Below are positions 42,032 through 51,000 of a stretch of DNA of 64,000 bases, in pieces; positions within the stretch are counted from its first letter, which is position 1, and each line of letters opens with the position of its first letter. Position numbers and translations under genes: made by a program. The stretch is from Acidimicrobiaceae bacterium. GTDB lineage: Bacteria > Actinomycetota > Acidimicrobiia > Acidimicrobiales > RAAP-2. The stretch is from NCBI GenBank assembly GCA_003162395.1, contig PMON01000004.1, positions 24,711 to 88,710 of the forward strand, given 5' to 3'. The notes beneath the pieces were generated by a model that made no database searches, had not been told where the DNA came from, and saw nothing but the letters and a program-made list of their open reading frames with translations.

Positions 42032-43425
42032 CAGGCTCGCAGCCGGGCCTCGCACCGCCCGCCGACGTCGTCGAAGCAGGACTCGGCGCCGCTCGCTGCG
42101 CAGGCTGCGTCGTGGTCGTCGAGGACACGAGCGAGGCCGAGGTGCGATTCGCCGTGAACACCACGACCACCAACGGCATCCGGCGTGCGCGTCGCGTCAC
42201 CGTCGCGAGCGTGGCCGAGGTCGACGGCGGGCTGGGCGTCGGTGTCGCCACGCGTTCTGGCGCGGTCGACGTCACGGACCTCGTGCGGGCCGCCGAGTCC
42301 CAGGCGTACTCGGCGCCCGTGGCCGACGACGCTTCGCCGCTCCTCGGCGGGGTCGTCGACGCCGAGTTCGGCGCCACACCCCCCGAGACCGACCTGTCGG
42401 TGCTGAGCGGCGTGCTCTCGGGACTGTCGGCCGTGTTCGAACGCGCAGAACGCGCGCGAACCGTGCTCGCAGGCTTCGCCTCGCACACCGTCGCGACGAC
42501 GCACCTCGGCACGTCCGCAGGGTTGCGCAGGCGGCACGTGCAGCCGACTGGCGCCGCCCAGATGGTGGCACGCACGTCGGACGGCGCGAACTCGGCATGG
42601 GTCGGCGTCGGCACCCGCGACTTTGCCGACGTCGCCAGCGAGGCGCTGGAGGACGAGCTCGTCCGGCGGCTCGGGTGGGCGTCGCGACGCGTCGACGTCG
42701 ACGCCGGACGCCACACCGTGGTGCTCCCCCCGTCGGCGGTCGCGGACCTCATGGTGTACGTCGCCGGATCCGCAGGGGGCCAGGACGCCGAGGATGGGCG
42801 GACGGTCTTCTCCAAGCCCGGAGGTGGGACGCGCATCGGCGAGCAGCTCTCGTCGCTCGCGTTCGAGCTGCGCAGCGACCCCGCAGAGCCGGGGATCGAG
42901 TGCGCCCCGTTCCTCACCGTGACCGCCTCGAGCGCGGAGGCATCGGTCTTTGACAACGGGCTCGCGCTGGACCGCACGTCGTGGCTCCGCGACGGGAGGC
43001 TCGAGCACCTGCAATACCACCGTGCCGGCGCGGTGCGGCACGGTGCGCAGGTCGCGGCACCAGGCGACAACCTCGTGCTCGAGCTTGCCGGCGCACAGGG
43101 GACGACCGCGGACCTCGTCGCGAGGACCGAGCACGGGCTGCTCGTGACCTGCCTGTGGTACATCCGCGTCGTCGACCCGGCGACGCTCCTGCTCACGGGG
43201 CTCACGCGCGACGGCGTCTACCTCATCGAGGACGGCGAGGTGACAGGGACCGTCACCAACTTCCGGTTCAACGAGAGCCCGGTGGACCTCCTCGCTCGCA
43301 CGACCGACGTCGGCGCGACGGTGCGAACGCTCGGGAGGGAGTTCGGCGACTACGTGAACCGCACCGCGATGCCCGCGCTGCGCGTCGACGACTTCAACAT
43401 GAGCTCGGTCAGCCCGGCGAGCTGA
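42028..43425 (+). CDS. tldE: TldE/PmbA family protein
   Basis: The 465-residue partner of TldD has the same fold (FAVNTTTTNGIRRARRVTVA, DAGRHTVVLPPSAVADLMVY, GLLVTCLWYIRVVDPATLLL, then LTRDGVYLIEDGE and TNFRFNESPVDLL). The HExxxH zinc motif is absent, as in PmbA/TldE. It is needed to complete the TldD active complex. The ATG start overlaps the tldD stop by four bases (ATGA), ensuring coupled synthesis. Confidence 0.93.
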   Translation: MTGSQPGLAPPADVVEAGLGAARCAGCVVVVEDTSEAEVRFAVNTTTTNGIRRARRVTVASVAEVDGGLGVGVATRSGAVDVTDLVRAAESQAYSAPVADDASPLLGGVVDAEFGATPPETDLSVLSGVLSGLSAVFERAERARTVLAGFASHTVATTHLGTSAGLRRRHVQPTGAAQMVARTSDGANSAWVGVGTRDFADVASEALEDELVRRLGWASRRVDVDAGRHTVVLPPSAVADLMVYVAGSAGGQDAEDGRTVFSKPGGGTRIGEQLSSLAFELRSDPAEPGIECAPFLTVTASSAEASVFDNGLALDRTSWLRDGRLEHLQYHRAGAVRHGAQVAAPGDNLVLELAGAQGTTADLVARTEHGLLVTCLWYIRVVDPATLLLTGLTRDGVYLIEDGEVTGTVTNFRFNESPVDLLARTTDVGATVRTLGREFGDYVNRTAMPALRVDDFNMSSVSPAS

Positions 43426-43481
43426 CTCGAGCGCCGAGGCACTTGGTCACCGCGCCCGGCCGACTCCGCGGGATCACTCGC

Positions 43482-43497
43482 GCGGTCGAACGACCGC
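43482..43497. terminator. Hairpin between tldE and the CocE-type gene
   Basis: GCGGTC-GAAC-GACCGC is a 6-bp stem with 4-nt loop between two convergent genes. The short stem and the lack of a U-tract make it a modest candidate. Confidence 0.35.
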
Positions 43498-43616
43498 TCG
43501 ACCTCGCTCACTGCTGCTGCGTGGTCGTGTGATCACCCGGCGGCTCGCCACCGTCGCAGCCCAATGACGCGGCTCCCGCAGCTCGGCAGCACGCGCACGC
43601 ACGAGCGCGCCCGCGG

Positions 43617-45929
43617 TCACCCTCCGTTGGTCGTCGCGACGTACGTGCGGCACGGCTCGCCGCGGTTGGTACCGCACGCGGGCTGCGCGTCGGTCGGCAC
43701 CACGCCCGCCACGGTCGGCAGCACGAGCGCTGACGGCCCGAGGGTGATCGTGTCGGTCGTGCCGACCGGGTACGTGGTGCTGAACGCCCATGACGGTCGG
43801 TCGCCACCCGGTGCCTCGATCGTCACGCGCAGTCGCGACCCCGCCCTGAACGTGTAGGCGATTGGATCGATGGGGACCCGGATCTCCACGGCCGGGCCGT
43901 TCGGCGTCAGGTCGTGCCGGGTCGAAGGGCTGAACGTGTAGACGGGGTCGAACACGCTCGATGCCCCGCGGTTGAGCGTGGACGCGTAGCTGGCCCGCAG
44001 GAACCCCGTCGTGACATAGAACTCCTGGCCGTCCGGGCGAACCTCTGAGACCGTCACCTGGAGGTCGGTGTCCGACGCGGTCGACTTCAGCCACACGTTC
44101 AAGCTCGCGTCACCCACCACGGTCATGTTGGACGCCAGCGGCGCGGTGATGAAGCCGACCGCCGAGGTGCCCGTGACTGGTTCCCAGTCATAGTTCGGCT
44201 GGGCAGCCCAGGCGTTGAACCCTGGTGCTGCTCCCGTGGTCGCGGGCCGCAGCGACGGGTCGGGCTCGAAGGACACCGAGCTCGACGCGGGCTTGGAGAG
44301 CTGGAGGCTGCCAGCGCCAAGGAAGTAGGTCCGCGCCTTTGTCGACGCTGGCGGGAACTGGGTGAAGCCCTTGGAGTAGGCGGCCTGGGGGTGGCCCGAC
44401 CCTGCCTTCGAGTTCCCGTTGTCGAAGTTGACCGTGACTCGCGGCTGGCCCGACGCGAATGCCGCGAGCGCCGCGGCGTAGCTCTTGGCCGTAGTCTCCG
44501 GCACCTTCGGCATCGTCGCCGAGCCGCCGATGGAGCTGGCGATGCCCCCGATGATCAGCATGGGCAGCGTGCCCGGCGCCTTCGGGACGGCCTTGGCGAC
44601 ATAGAGGTCGTTGAACGCGATCCATCGATTGAGCACGTCGGGATCCAGCGAGTCGCCGTGCGTGCCGTTCTGCATCGTGACGTACACGTGCTTGTCCTTG
44701 GCGAGCGCGCCGACGAGCGCGGGCCACTGCGGGCCGACCTGCTCGTCTTGGAGCGCTCCGACCAAGAACACCGGGACCGAGATCTTTGGGGCCCACTTGA
44801 CGGGCGATCGGAGGTCGTACAGCGACGGGGTCCGGCTCGGCGCGCCCGCGAGGATCGCGTCGATGTTCTGTGCCTGACCGTGGAAGTGCTGGTTGGCGAG
44901 GCACTTCGCGTCGCCGGCCTGGATCTCCGCCCATGCCCACGGCTGGCCCTCGGTCGCGGATGCCGGCTTCGCATCGTGGACACGATCGGCGATCCACGAC
45001 GCGGCGAAGCCGGTGTTGGTGATCCCACCCGGCGAGCCCGTCGAGTAGAGGTCGTCGGTCGGGCTGAGCGGGGCGATCGACGCAAGGCCCGGGGGCCGCA
45101 GTCCGGCTACGGCGAACTCGCTGATGCCCGAGTACGAGATGCCGACGAGGCCGACCTTGTGACCCTTCGCCCATGACTGGGCCGCCACCTCTTGGATCGC
45201 GTCATAGCCGTCAGTTGGCTCGGAGGGACCGAAGAGGTCGAATGCCCCACCCGAGCAGCCGGTGCCGCGCATCTGCAGGGAGACCACGGCGAAGCCGAGC
45301 GTCAGTGCGAGTACCGCTCCGACGACGGTCGCGGTGTCGGGCAGCAGTGCGGGGTTCCCCTTGTAGGTGCCGAGCTCGGCGTCGAGGAGCGAGCCCGGCG
45401 CCGCGGTGCCGTAGCCCGAGTACTCGATGAGCGTCGGGAACGGCCCCTGGCGCAGTGACGTCTTGCCCGCCGGGAGCCGGACGGTCGAGGCGAGCGTGAT
45501 CCCGTCGCGCATGGGGATGTAGTTGAGACCCACGTGCATCTTGACCGAGCCGTAGAAGCTCTTCGGCTTCGGCTGCGTCTGGGACAAGACGGTGAACGAG
45601 GGCGTCGACGAGGTCGACCCCTTGTCCTTGAGCGAGAAGCGGTACCCCTTGCCAGGGGTCACGTCATGGATCACGAGCGCGCCGAGCGAGTCGGTCGTGC
45701 CCTTCCCTACGGCATGATGCGCCGAGTTGAAGAGGGTCGCGACCGTGCCGGTGGGAGCCGTGAGGTATGCCGCCTCCACCGATCCGAGTGCCCGCGGCGT
45801 CACCGCCGCACCCGCGCCCTGGCTGAACGGCGCGCCGACGGCGGTCAGCACCCCGATCGCGAGGGCAGACGCGGCGAGGGCGCCGAGTCCTCTCGAGCCG
45901 CGACGACGATGCACGAGTGTGTGTGGCAC
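43617..45929 (-). CDS. Exported CocE/NonD (X-Pro dipeptidyl-peptidase) family hydrolase
   Basis: The 770-residue protein has a basic N-terminus with signal peptide (LGALAASALAIGVLTAVGAP) and a Ser hydrolase domain with nucleophile motif GISYSGI. VSLQMRGTGCSGGAFDLFG is the family oxyanion block, PVFLVGALQDEQVGP carries the acid residue, and NGTHGDSLD supplies the His. The C-terminal jelly-roll X-Pro domain is recognisable (VVGDASLNVWLKSTASDTDL). Family members cleave X-Pro peptides, cocaine or acyl esters and lactams; the natural substrate is unknown. The GTG start has AGGGGGATC upstream. Residues 60-130 form an extra N-terminal domain. Confidence 0.88.
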   Translation of the reverse strand: MPHTLVHRRRGSRGLGALAASALAIGVLTAVGAPFSQGAGAAVTPRALGSVEAAYLTAPTGTVATLFNSAHHAVGKGTTDSLGALVIHDVTPGKGYRFSLKDKGSTSSTPSFTVLSQTQPKPKSFYGSVKMHVGLNYIPMRDGITLASTVRLPAGKTSLRQGPFPTLIEYSGYGTAAPGSLLDAELGTYKGNPALLPDTATVVGAVLALTLGFAVVSLQMRGTGCSGGAFDLFGPSEPTDGYDAIQEVAAQSWAKGHKVGLVGISYSGISEFAVAGLRPPGLASIAPLSPTDDLYSTGSPGGITNTGFAASWIADRVHDAKPASATEGQPWAWAEIQAGDAKCLANQHFHGQAQNIDAILAGAPSRTPSLYDLRSPVKWAPKISVPVFLVGALQDEQVGPQWPALVGALAKDKHVYVTMQNGTHGDSLDPDVLNRWIAFNDLYVAKAVPKAPGTLPMLIIGGIASSIGGSATMPKVPETTAKSYAAALAAFASGQPRVTVNFDNGNSKAGSGHPQAAYSKGFTQFPPASTKARTYFLGAGSLQLSKPASSSVSFEPDPSLRPATTGAAPGFNAWAAQPNYDWEPVTGTSAVGFITAPLASNMTVVGDASLNVWLKSTASDTDLQVTVSEVRPDGQEFYVTTGFLRASYASTLNRGASSVFDPVYTFSPSTRHDLTPNGPAVEIRVPIDPIAYTFRAGSRLRVTIEAPGGDRPSWAFSTTYPVGTTDTITLGPSALVLPTVAGVVPTDAQPACGTNRGEPCRTYVATTNGG

Positions 45930-46102
45930 GAGGGATCCCCCTGAGGTCGACCGAGAAGGCCGTGTCGGCACGCTAGCAACGCCGCCGCGAGATGACTCGT
46001 TGCCACCTCACGTGAGGACGGATCGCTTCTCCCCTCGAATGGACGCCATGGCCAACGTGCCGGGCGCGTGTCAGAATTGGTCGGAGTTGAGGAGGTGGCA
46101 GC

Positions 46103-47389
46103 GTGCGGTCGAGTCCCAGAGCTGCAGTCGCCCTCACTTGCGTCGCGATGTTGACGACGCTGTTGGCGACCGCCCTCACGGCATCGCCCGGCGATGCGGT
46201 CTCCACTGGTCACGTCAACACGGTCAAGAAGCCGATAACGCTGACGTCGCAGCGTCGAATCAACCTGGTCGGCCCGGGGTCGGCTGCCGTCACGTCCAAC
46301 GGGCTCGTCTTTCTGAGTGCCGTGCGTCCCACGATCCCGAAGGGCTCGAAGGAGCCCGGCAGCGTGCTCTACGCGTTCAGCCGAAACGGAACGCTCGTGT
46401 GGCACGCGTCCTATGCGACCTTTCCGACCGTGCCCCCGGTGCCCGCGTACCTGACGGCACCGGCCGCCGGTGGCGGCATCGTCTACGTCGGCTGGAACCG
46501 TGAGAGCGCCGACCAGTACGACGGGGCGATGGATGCATTTCACGCGACCACAGGGAAGTTGATCTTCCAGGGGGGACAAGGTGGCACGTCCGCGCCGACC
46601 GTTGCCGGCGGCACGCTCTACTCGAACTGGCAGTTCATCTGCTGCATGGGCGAGCAGGACGCCGAAGCAACCCAGGGGCTCAACGCGGCGACCGGAGACG
46701 CAGTCTTCACGACGGACCCGGGTCTCGGCACGCCGACATCACCAGCGGCAGCTGCCGGAGGCCTGCTCTACGTGGCAACGGGTGGAACGCTCAATGTCTT
46801 TGACGCACTCGGTCACACTGGTTGTGGGCCGCCCCCGTACCCGTCTCCCCCGTTCAGCTATCCGTCGTACTGCGCACCGCTGTGGTCGGACTCGGCGCTG
46901 GGCACGATCACCGGGACGCCGAGAATCGTCGGCGGCACGCTCTTCGTAGGAGCGGCTGACGACCTGTACGCCTATCCCGCGAGCGGGTGCGGTGCTCCCC
47001 AGTGCATGCCAGCGTGGACAGCGTCAGCGAATGGACCGCTGACGACCTCAGCAACCAGCACCGCAAAGCTGGTGTTCATCGCGTCGCACAAGGGGACGCT
47101 CTACGCGTTCTCTGTCGCGGGATGTGGCCACAGCACCTGCTCGCCCATTTGGACCGGCAGCGTCAGGGGGGCGCTGACCGCGCCGACAATCTCGCGAGCA
47201 ACCGTCTACGTGGGATCCTCCAAGGGAGTCGTCTACGGCTTCAACCTGGCGGGCTGCTCCAAGCCGACGTGCTCACCGACGCTCGAGGCGCACGTAAGGG
47301 CGCCAGTCGCCAACGCGTCGGTTGTCGACGACGGCCACCTGTTCGTGACCGATACGGCGCACACGCTGCACGTCTTCAGGTTGCCGTAG
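46103..47389 (+). CDS. Exported PQQ-like propeller protein with Cys-pair repeats
   Basis: The 428-residue protein has a signal peptide (AAVALTCVAMLTTLLATALT) and propeller blades such as GGGIVYVGWNRESADQYDGA and APTVAGGTLYSNWQF. The last three blades share a module with G-C-G-x-x-x-C-x-P-x-W (SGCGAPQCMPAW, AGCGHSTCSPIW, AGCSKPTCSPTL), probably disulfide-stapled loops. No cofactor ligands or enzymatic motif are visible, and the role is unknown. The GTG start has GAGGAGGTGGCAGC upstream. It is divergent from the CocE-type gene. Confidence 0.8.
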   Translation: MRSSPRAAVALTCVAMLTTLLATALTASPGDAVSTGHVNTVKKPITLTSQRRINLVGPGSAAVTSNGLVFLSAVRPTIPKGSKEPGSVLYAFSRNGTLVWHASYATFPTVPPVPAYLTAPAAGGGIVYVGWNRESADQYDGAMDAFHATTGKLIFQGGQGGTSAPTVAGGTLYSNWQFICCMGEQDAEATQGLNAATGDAVFTTDPGLGTPTSPAAAAGGLLYVATGGTLNVFDALGHTGCGPPPYPSPPFSYPSYCAPLWSDSALGTITGTPRIVGGTLFVGAADDLYAYPASGCGAPQCMPAWTASANGPLTTSATSTAKLVFIASHKGTLYAFSVAGCGHSTCSPIWTGSVRGALTAPTISRATVYVGSSKGVVYGFNLAGCSKPTCSPTLEAHVRAPVANASVVDDGHLFVTDTAHTLHVFRLP

Positions 47390-47754
47390 GAGCCCGAGTC
47401 CAGCTTCCTGGTGCTCCCCACGAGGCGTGCAATCGACTCTCGACCGCAACGGTCGTCGATGGGCCAATATGGCCGGGACTCGAACCGAGTGGCGAGAGCA
47501 TCGCCGGCAGTACGGTCCTAGCCCATTGATCTGGTCATCGTCTCCAAAACCGGGCTGAACTGAACCCCGTTTGGGGATCCACATGACCTTGACCCCACCT
47601 CGGATCCGCAGAACTCGACCTCCAGAGTCGATCGCTTCAGCCGTGGGCGTCGATGATCACTGCACCCTGCGAGTCCCCGGCAGCCCAGAGCAAGCACCTT
47701 GTCGTAAATTCGAGGTTCGGACACGGGCGGGTCGTGCCACGCGAGGGGGCTCAT
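47390..47754. other. Gap with integrase-5'-like and tRNA T-arm-like words
   Basis: No gene is supported. At 47395-47470 the sequence resembles 56813-56890, sharing AGCTTCCTGGTGCTCCC and AACGGTCG. On the minus strand this reads GSTRKLDSG, matching GSTRKLNSG of the integrase remnant at 56.8 kb. Just beyond, GGGACTCGAACC (about 47474-47485) is the complement of a tRNA T-arm, but no tRNA folds around it. It may be a scar of an integrated element next to a tRNA-type attachment site. Confidence 0.35.
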
Positions 47755-48756
47755 GTGAGACGGGCTGGTGCGATCCTACTTGGAGCGTCGCTCGTTGCTC
47801 TGTTCGTCTGGGCGGTCCCCTTCCATGCAGCCAGTTCGGTGGCACGCTTCCCAACTGGCGCATCTACGACGACAACCACATCCGAGACTGCAGCATCTCT
47901 AATCAGGAAGTTCGCTTCCCTCAACCAAGTCGAGAAGCTCGTCGCTGCGTCCGTCAAAATCCAGCGGCTGAATGCACACACGTCCGACGAACTGTCCAGG
48001 ATCTACTGGGACGATGTCGACACCGTGGACGGGATACCCATCACTTGCAGATCCGCAACGAGGGGCTGCGTGTTCGGTGACGCAGGGAGCGACGTCGCCG
48101 TGGTCCTCTTTGGGGACTCACATGCGAGGATGTGGCTGCCGGCCATCGCTCCGGTTGCCACCGCTGATCACTTGAAGCTCGTCGTGATTGGTAGGACTGG
48201 CTGTTCGCTTGCAATCCACCGCATCTCGCAGATGTTTGGGGGGTGTGCCTCGGTGATCGCGAGCGACATCAAGGTCATCGATGCCATCAGGCCGGCGGCC
48301 ATCATCATGTCCGATCGAACCTCGTACACGGGCATGACCCACGCCCAGTGGCAGGCTGGCTTGACCGAGACCATCGACGGTCTCCGACCATCCGGAGCCA
48401 AGGTTGCGATGATTGGCGACATTCAAGTGTTCGACCCTGGAATGGTCTCCGACCTCTTGGAGTGCCTTGCCGTGCACACTACGGCCGTCCAGGACTGTGC
48501 AGTCTCGAACCCAAATCGAGCGGCTCCGGGTCAGGAGCAAGCCGAGGAGAGGGCGACGTCTCTGGCACACGATCTCTACATCAATCCAACTCCTTGGCTG
48601 TGTACACGCCAAACTTGCTCCCCGGTCATCGGAGACAACATCGTGTACTGGGATGCCGCTCATGTGAGCGTGAGATACGCCGCCTATCTCTCAGGGGTGA
48701 TGGGAAGTGCGCTGAGCAAGTTCCTGGGAGCTGCGATTCTTGACAAGAGGACGTAG
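47755..48756 (+). CDS. Exported SGNH-domain protein 3
   Basis: The 333-residue relative of the two SGNH proteins at 31.7 and 33.2 kb has a signal segment (AGAILLGASLVALFVWAVPF). Its core motifs are VVLFGDSHARMWLPAIAPVA, THAQWQAGLTETI and a C-terminal WDAAHVSVRYA. Unlike the tandem pair it retains D-x-x-H, so the Ser-His-Asp triad can be complete. Third codon positions here are less GC-rich than in the left part of the window, suggesting acquisition. The GTG start has GAGGGGG upstream. An earlier in-frame ATG at 47653 would give a poor, non-hydrophobic N-terminus. Confidence 0.72.
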   Translation: MRRAGAILLGASLVALFVWAVPFHAASSVARFPTGASTTTTTSETAASLIRKFASLNQVEKLVAASVKIQRLNAHTSDELSRIYWDDVDTVDGIPITCRSATRGCVFGDAGSDVAVVLFGDSHARMWLPAIAPVATADHLKLVVIGRTGCSLAIHRISQMFGGCASVIASDIKVIDAIRPAAIIMSDRTSYTGMTHAQWQAGLTETIDGLRPSGAKVAMIGDIQVFDPGMVSDLLECLAVHTTAVQDCAVSNPNRAAPGQEQAEERATSLAHDLYINPTPWLCTRQTCSPVIGDNIVYWDAAHVSVRYAAYLSGVMGSALSKFLGAAILDKRT

Positions 48757-48824
48757 CACCCCTCCGAGTCGCATTCGTCAGACGAGTCTCCAACGCCGGG
48801 CGACGCACACGGATCACCTCAGGT

Positions 48825-49706
48825 TCAGCCAGAGGCGCACTCCTTGGCTCTCCGTGCTGACTCCACCGTGCAAGGTGGAAGTCGCGACTCGGACGGTGGC
48901 CGGTAGTTCTGCACGGCCTCTTCGACCGCGAGTGCGAGTAGCGCCTGCCCAGCGAGGCTCGGATGGATGCCGCATCCGTCCCCGACGAGCTGGGTGAGCA
49001 GTCCGGCAGTGCAGAGGTTCCCGCTCGACCCAGCGGCGGCAGTCTCGAAAGCTCCCCACCCGTCAGCAACCTTCACGTGGTACCGGGACACCGCCCTGTC
49101 AACGGTCCTGTTCACGTCCGGCGAGTAGTCGACTCCTGCGAAGACGAGGGGGTAGTAGTTCACGATGACGATCGTTCCTTGGTAACTGCTACGCAGCCCC
49201 TTTAGCGTCGTTGCCACATCCGAGGAGAGCCGGGCAAGGACACCTGGCAGCTGCCTGACGCAGTTGTCCGAGGTCGCTTGCTGGCAACTGAGCGTGTCGT
49301 TGATGCCGATCATCAAGGTCACCAGCGTGGTGTTTGGGTGGCTCTTCAGATAGGCCGTCGCGTACTGAATCTGGGTCCCCGCGTACTGGACGTGCAACGC
49401 GCATGCGAGCACGGAGGCGTCCATCCGGAGGAACTCCAGCGAGGTCTCACCAGAGCAAGCTGCGTTCGCAACCTGCATTCCGAGCGCTGCACCGACGTCC
49501 TCGGGGAATCCGGTGAAGCTGGCCGGGTCTGAGTAGACGGGCGTTGGGACCGAGTCGGGATCGCGCAGGCCGAAACTGATGGAGTCGCCAAGCGCAAGGT
49601 AGTCGCTTCGAGCGCGCGCCTGCGACCTGTGAGCCTCCGCTAAGACTGCGGCCGCGACAACGAGGACTACGGCCACGGCGACGGCTACCAATCCACGCCT
49701 GGACAT
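48825..49706 (-). CDS. Exported SGNH/GDSL-type esterase
   Basis: The 293-residue protein starts with one membrane or signal segment (LVAVAVAVVLVVAAAVLAEA), then has the GDSL block YLALGDSISFGL with nucleophile Ser, an oxyanion Gly in NAACSGETS, GINDTLSCQ (GxND) and CGIHPSLAGQALLALAV with the His. The residue three before the His is Cys instead of the usual Asp (DxxH), although an Asp lies two positions earlier. It probably hydrolyses acyl esters outside the cytoplasm. There is no Shine-Dalgarno; TAGATT stands 6 nt before the ATG. Confidence 0.82.
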   Translation of the reverse strand: MSRRGLVAVAVAVVLVVAAAVLAEAHRSQARARSDYLALGDSISFGLRDPDSVPTPVYSDPASFTGFPEDVGAALGMQVANAACSGETSLEFLRMDASVLACALHVQYAGTQIQYATAYLKSHPNTTLVTLMIGINDTLSCQQATSDNCVRQLPGVLARLSSDVATTLKGLRSSYQGTIVIVNYYPLVFAGVDYSPDVNRTVDRAVSRYHVKVADGWGAFETAAAGSSGNLCTAGLLTQLVGDGCGIHPSLAGQALLALAVEEAVQNYRPPSESRLPPCTVESARRAKECASG

Positions 49707-49712
49707 CGGCCC

Positions 49713-49718
49713 AATCTA
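49713..49718 (-). promoter_or_regulatory. Putative leaderless -10 element of the GDSL esterase
   Basis: TAGATT on the reverse strand is 6 nt upstream of the ATG at 49706, and no ribosome binding site is present. Confidence 0.45.
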
Positions 49719-49719
49719 G

Positions 49720-50289
49720 GTGCGTCTCCTCTTGGAAGACCGAGCGGCGCCGTCGCGGCTCACAGATCTGCTCTTCGAGCGACAGGGCGATCTGGCGATG
49801 CGATCTGGACGGCTTGAAGGATTGCTCTTCGAGGCCATCGAAGGAGCAGCTGCTTGTGCGAGAGCGCCAACTGCTCGAAGAGACGGTCAGGCTCATCCCC
49901 ACACCGCAGTCGCTCATCTCCGAGGGCATCGGCCAGATGGCACCGTCAGTTGTGCTTGTAGGAGTCGGCGGAAATGACTCGAGTCCGCCATCCTTGACGC
50001 TGGGATCGAGTTCGATCTGGCACTCGCTCGGGAGGTACAGCAGGCGCGCGAAGTCTGCAACTGGGCGGTCGGCAAGGCTGCGTTGATGTTGGACGAGTGC
50101 AAACTCAATCAACCGGAGGCTGTCGGTACCTCCAGCGCCGTTGACTCGTCACTCCAGAGATTGCGACGAGCTTGGTCAGCTTCATCGTCGATCCGTTTCA
50201 CGAAGCTACGTCATCACCTATCTCGCCGGGAAGGGCACTGTGCGAGTCCTACGTCGGAGATAACCCCGCTCGATTCTCACGTTTGCTGA
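49720..50289 (+). pseudogene. Possible frameshifted gene remnant
   Basis: Three short plus-strand frames follow each other and each looks helical: LTDLLFERQGDLAMRSGRLE with GLLFEAIEG, then LLVRERQLLEETVRLI with PTPQSLISEGIGQMAPS, and finally ILDAGIEFDLALAREVQQAR with EVCNWAVGKAALMLDECKLN. Joining them needs two frameshifts, near 49850 and 49965. I do not recognise the protein. A minus-strand frame also runs through part of the region, so this could instead be chance. From 50290 to 50441 nothing is seen apart from the ribosome binding site of the next gene. Confidence 0.25.
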
Positions 50290-50441
50290 CGGAGCAGCTT
50301 CGCGTTCGAGATCTACTCGAGTCGTCAGGACACGCACCAGAGGTGGCGAGCTAGAGGACCCGCAGGGCAAATTCGGTGTGCCTCTACCTTTGATCCGAGG
50401 ACGCGGTACAACTCAGGGCCCAACAGACAAGGAGACCGAAG

Positions 50442-50747
50442 ATGCCGGCAACTCTCAAGCTGACGCATAAAGCGATCGGAGTGGAGATCCGTCGTGGCAC
50501 GTTCGATGTCGTGATCGACGGTGAGCGTGTTGGGTCGATCGAGATGAACGACACGATCGAGATACCAATCGAAGCTGGACATCACACCCTCCGAGTCCGC
50601 AACGGCCGAAACTTGAGCCGCACTCTGACCTTCGAGGTGGGCGAGGGCCAGGTCGTCGCCTTCCGATGCACCGGAAAGAGGTTCTTGCCGATCTTTCTCG
50701 TGTCGTTCGTCGTGCCACGCCTGGCGCTCTCGCTCCGTCCGGAGTAG
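50442..50747 (+). CDS. Small PEGA-like hypothetical protein, 101 residues
   Basis: The protein reads VEIRRGTFDVVIDGERVGSI, EMNDTIEIPIEAGHHTLRVR and LTFEVGEGQVVAFRCTGKRF, a compact all-beta pattern similar to PEGA domains (V-x-V-D-G...G-x-H-x-L-x-V). The C-terminus is hydrophobic (LPIFLVSFVVPRLAL) and could attach it to the membrane. The ATG has AAGGAGACCGAAG upstream. The role is unknown. It is probably monocistronic, and the downstream cyclase gene has its own promoter. Confidence 0.65.
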   Translation: MPATLKLTHKAIGVEIRRGTFDVVIDGERVGSIEMNDTIEIPIEAGHHTLRVRNGRNLSRTLTFEVGEGQVVAFRCTGKRFLPIFLVSFVVPRLALSLRPE

Positions 50748-50988
50748 CAGGGGCTCAGGAATCGAAAGGTTCCTGAGCAACTCAAACCTGGAGAGCCCCT
50801 TGGCGACTCGAATCGGCCTCCCCCTTTCACCTGCGCATACTCGCATCGACCCAGATCAGATGGTCTTTCTCGTACGACATCGTCCAGCCAGCTACAGACC
50901 ATATGCCCTGGATTGGGCACGAGATGGGCACGAAAGGAGTCCGCGTCTGAAAACTGCCTCTGAAGCGTGACCGTCCAAGGCAACTCTC

Positions 50989-50994
50989 TAGAGT
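50989..50994 (+). promoter_or_regulatory. Putative leaderless -10 element of the cyclase gene
   Basis: TAGAGT stands 6 nt before the GTG at 51001, with no ribosome binding site. A weak -35 (GTGACC, 50967-50972) lies 16 nt further upstream. Confidence 0.5.
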
Positions 50995-51000
50995 TTCGCC

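Noticed and set aside
47474-47485. Possible tRNA gene suggested by a T-arm complement
   Set aside because: No D-arm, anticodon arm or acceptor stem can be drawn around it; at most an attachment-site scar.
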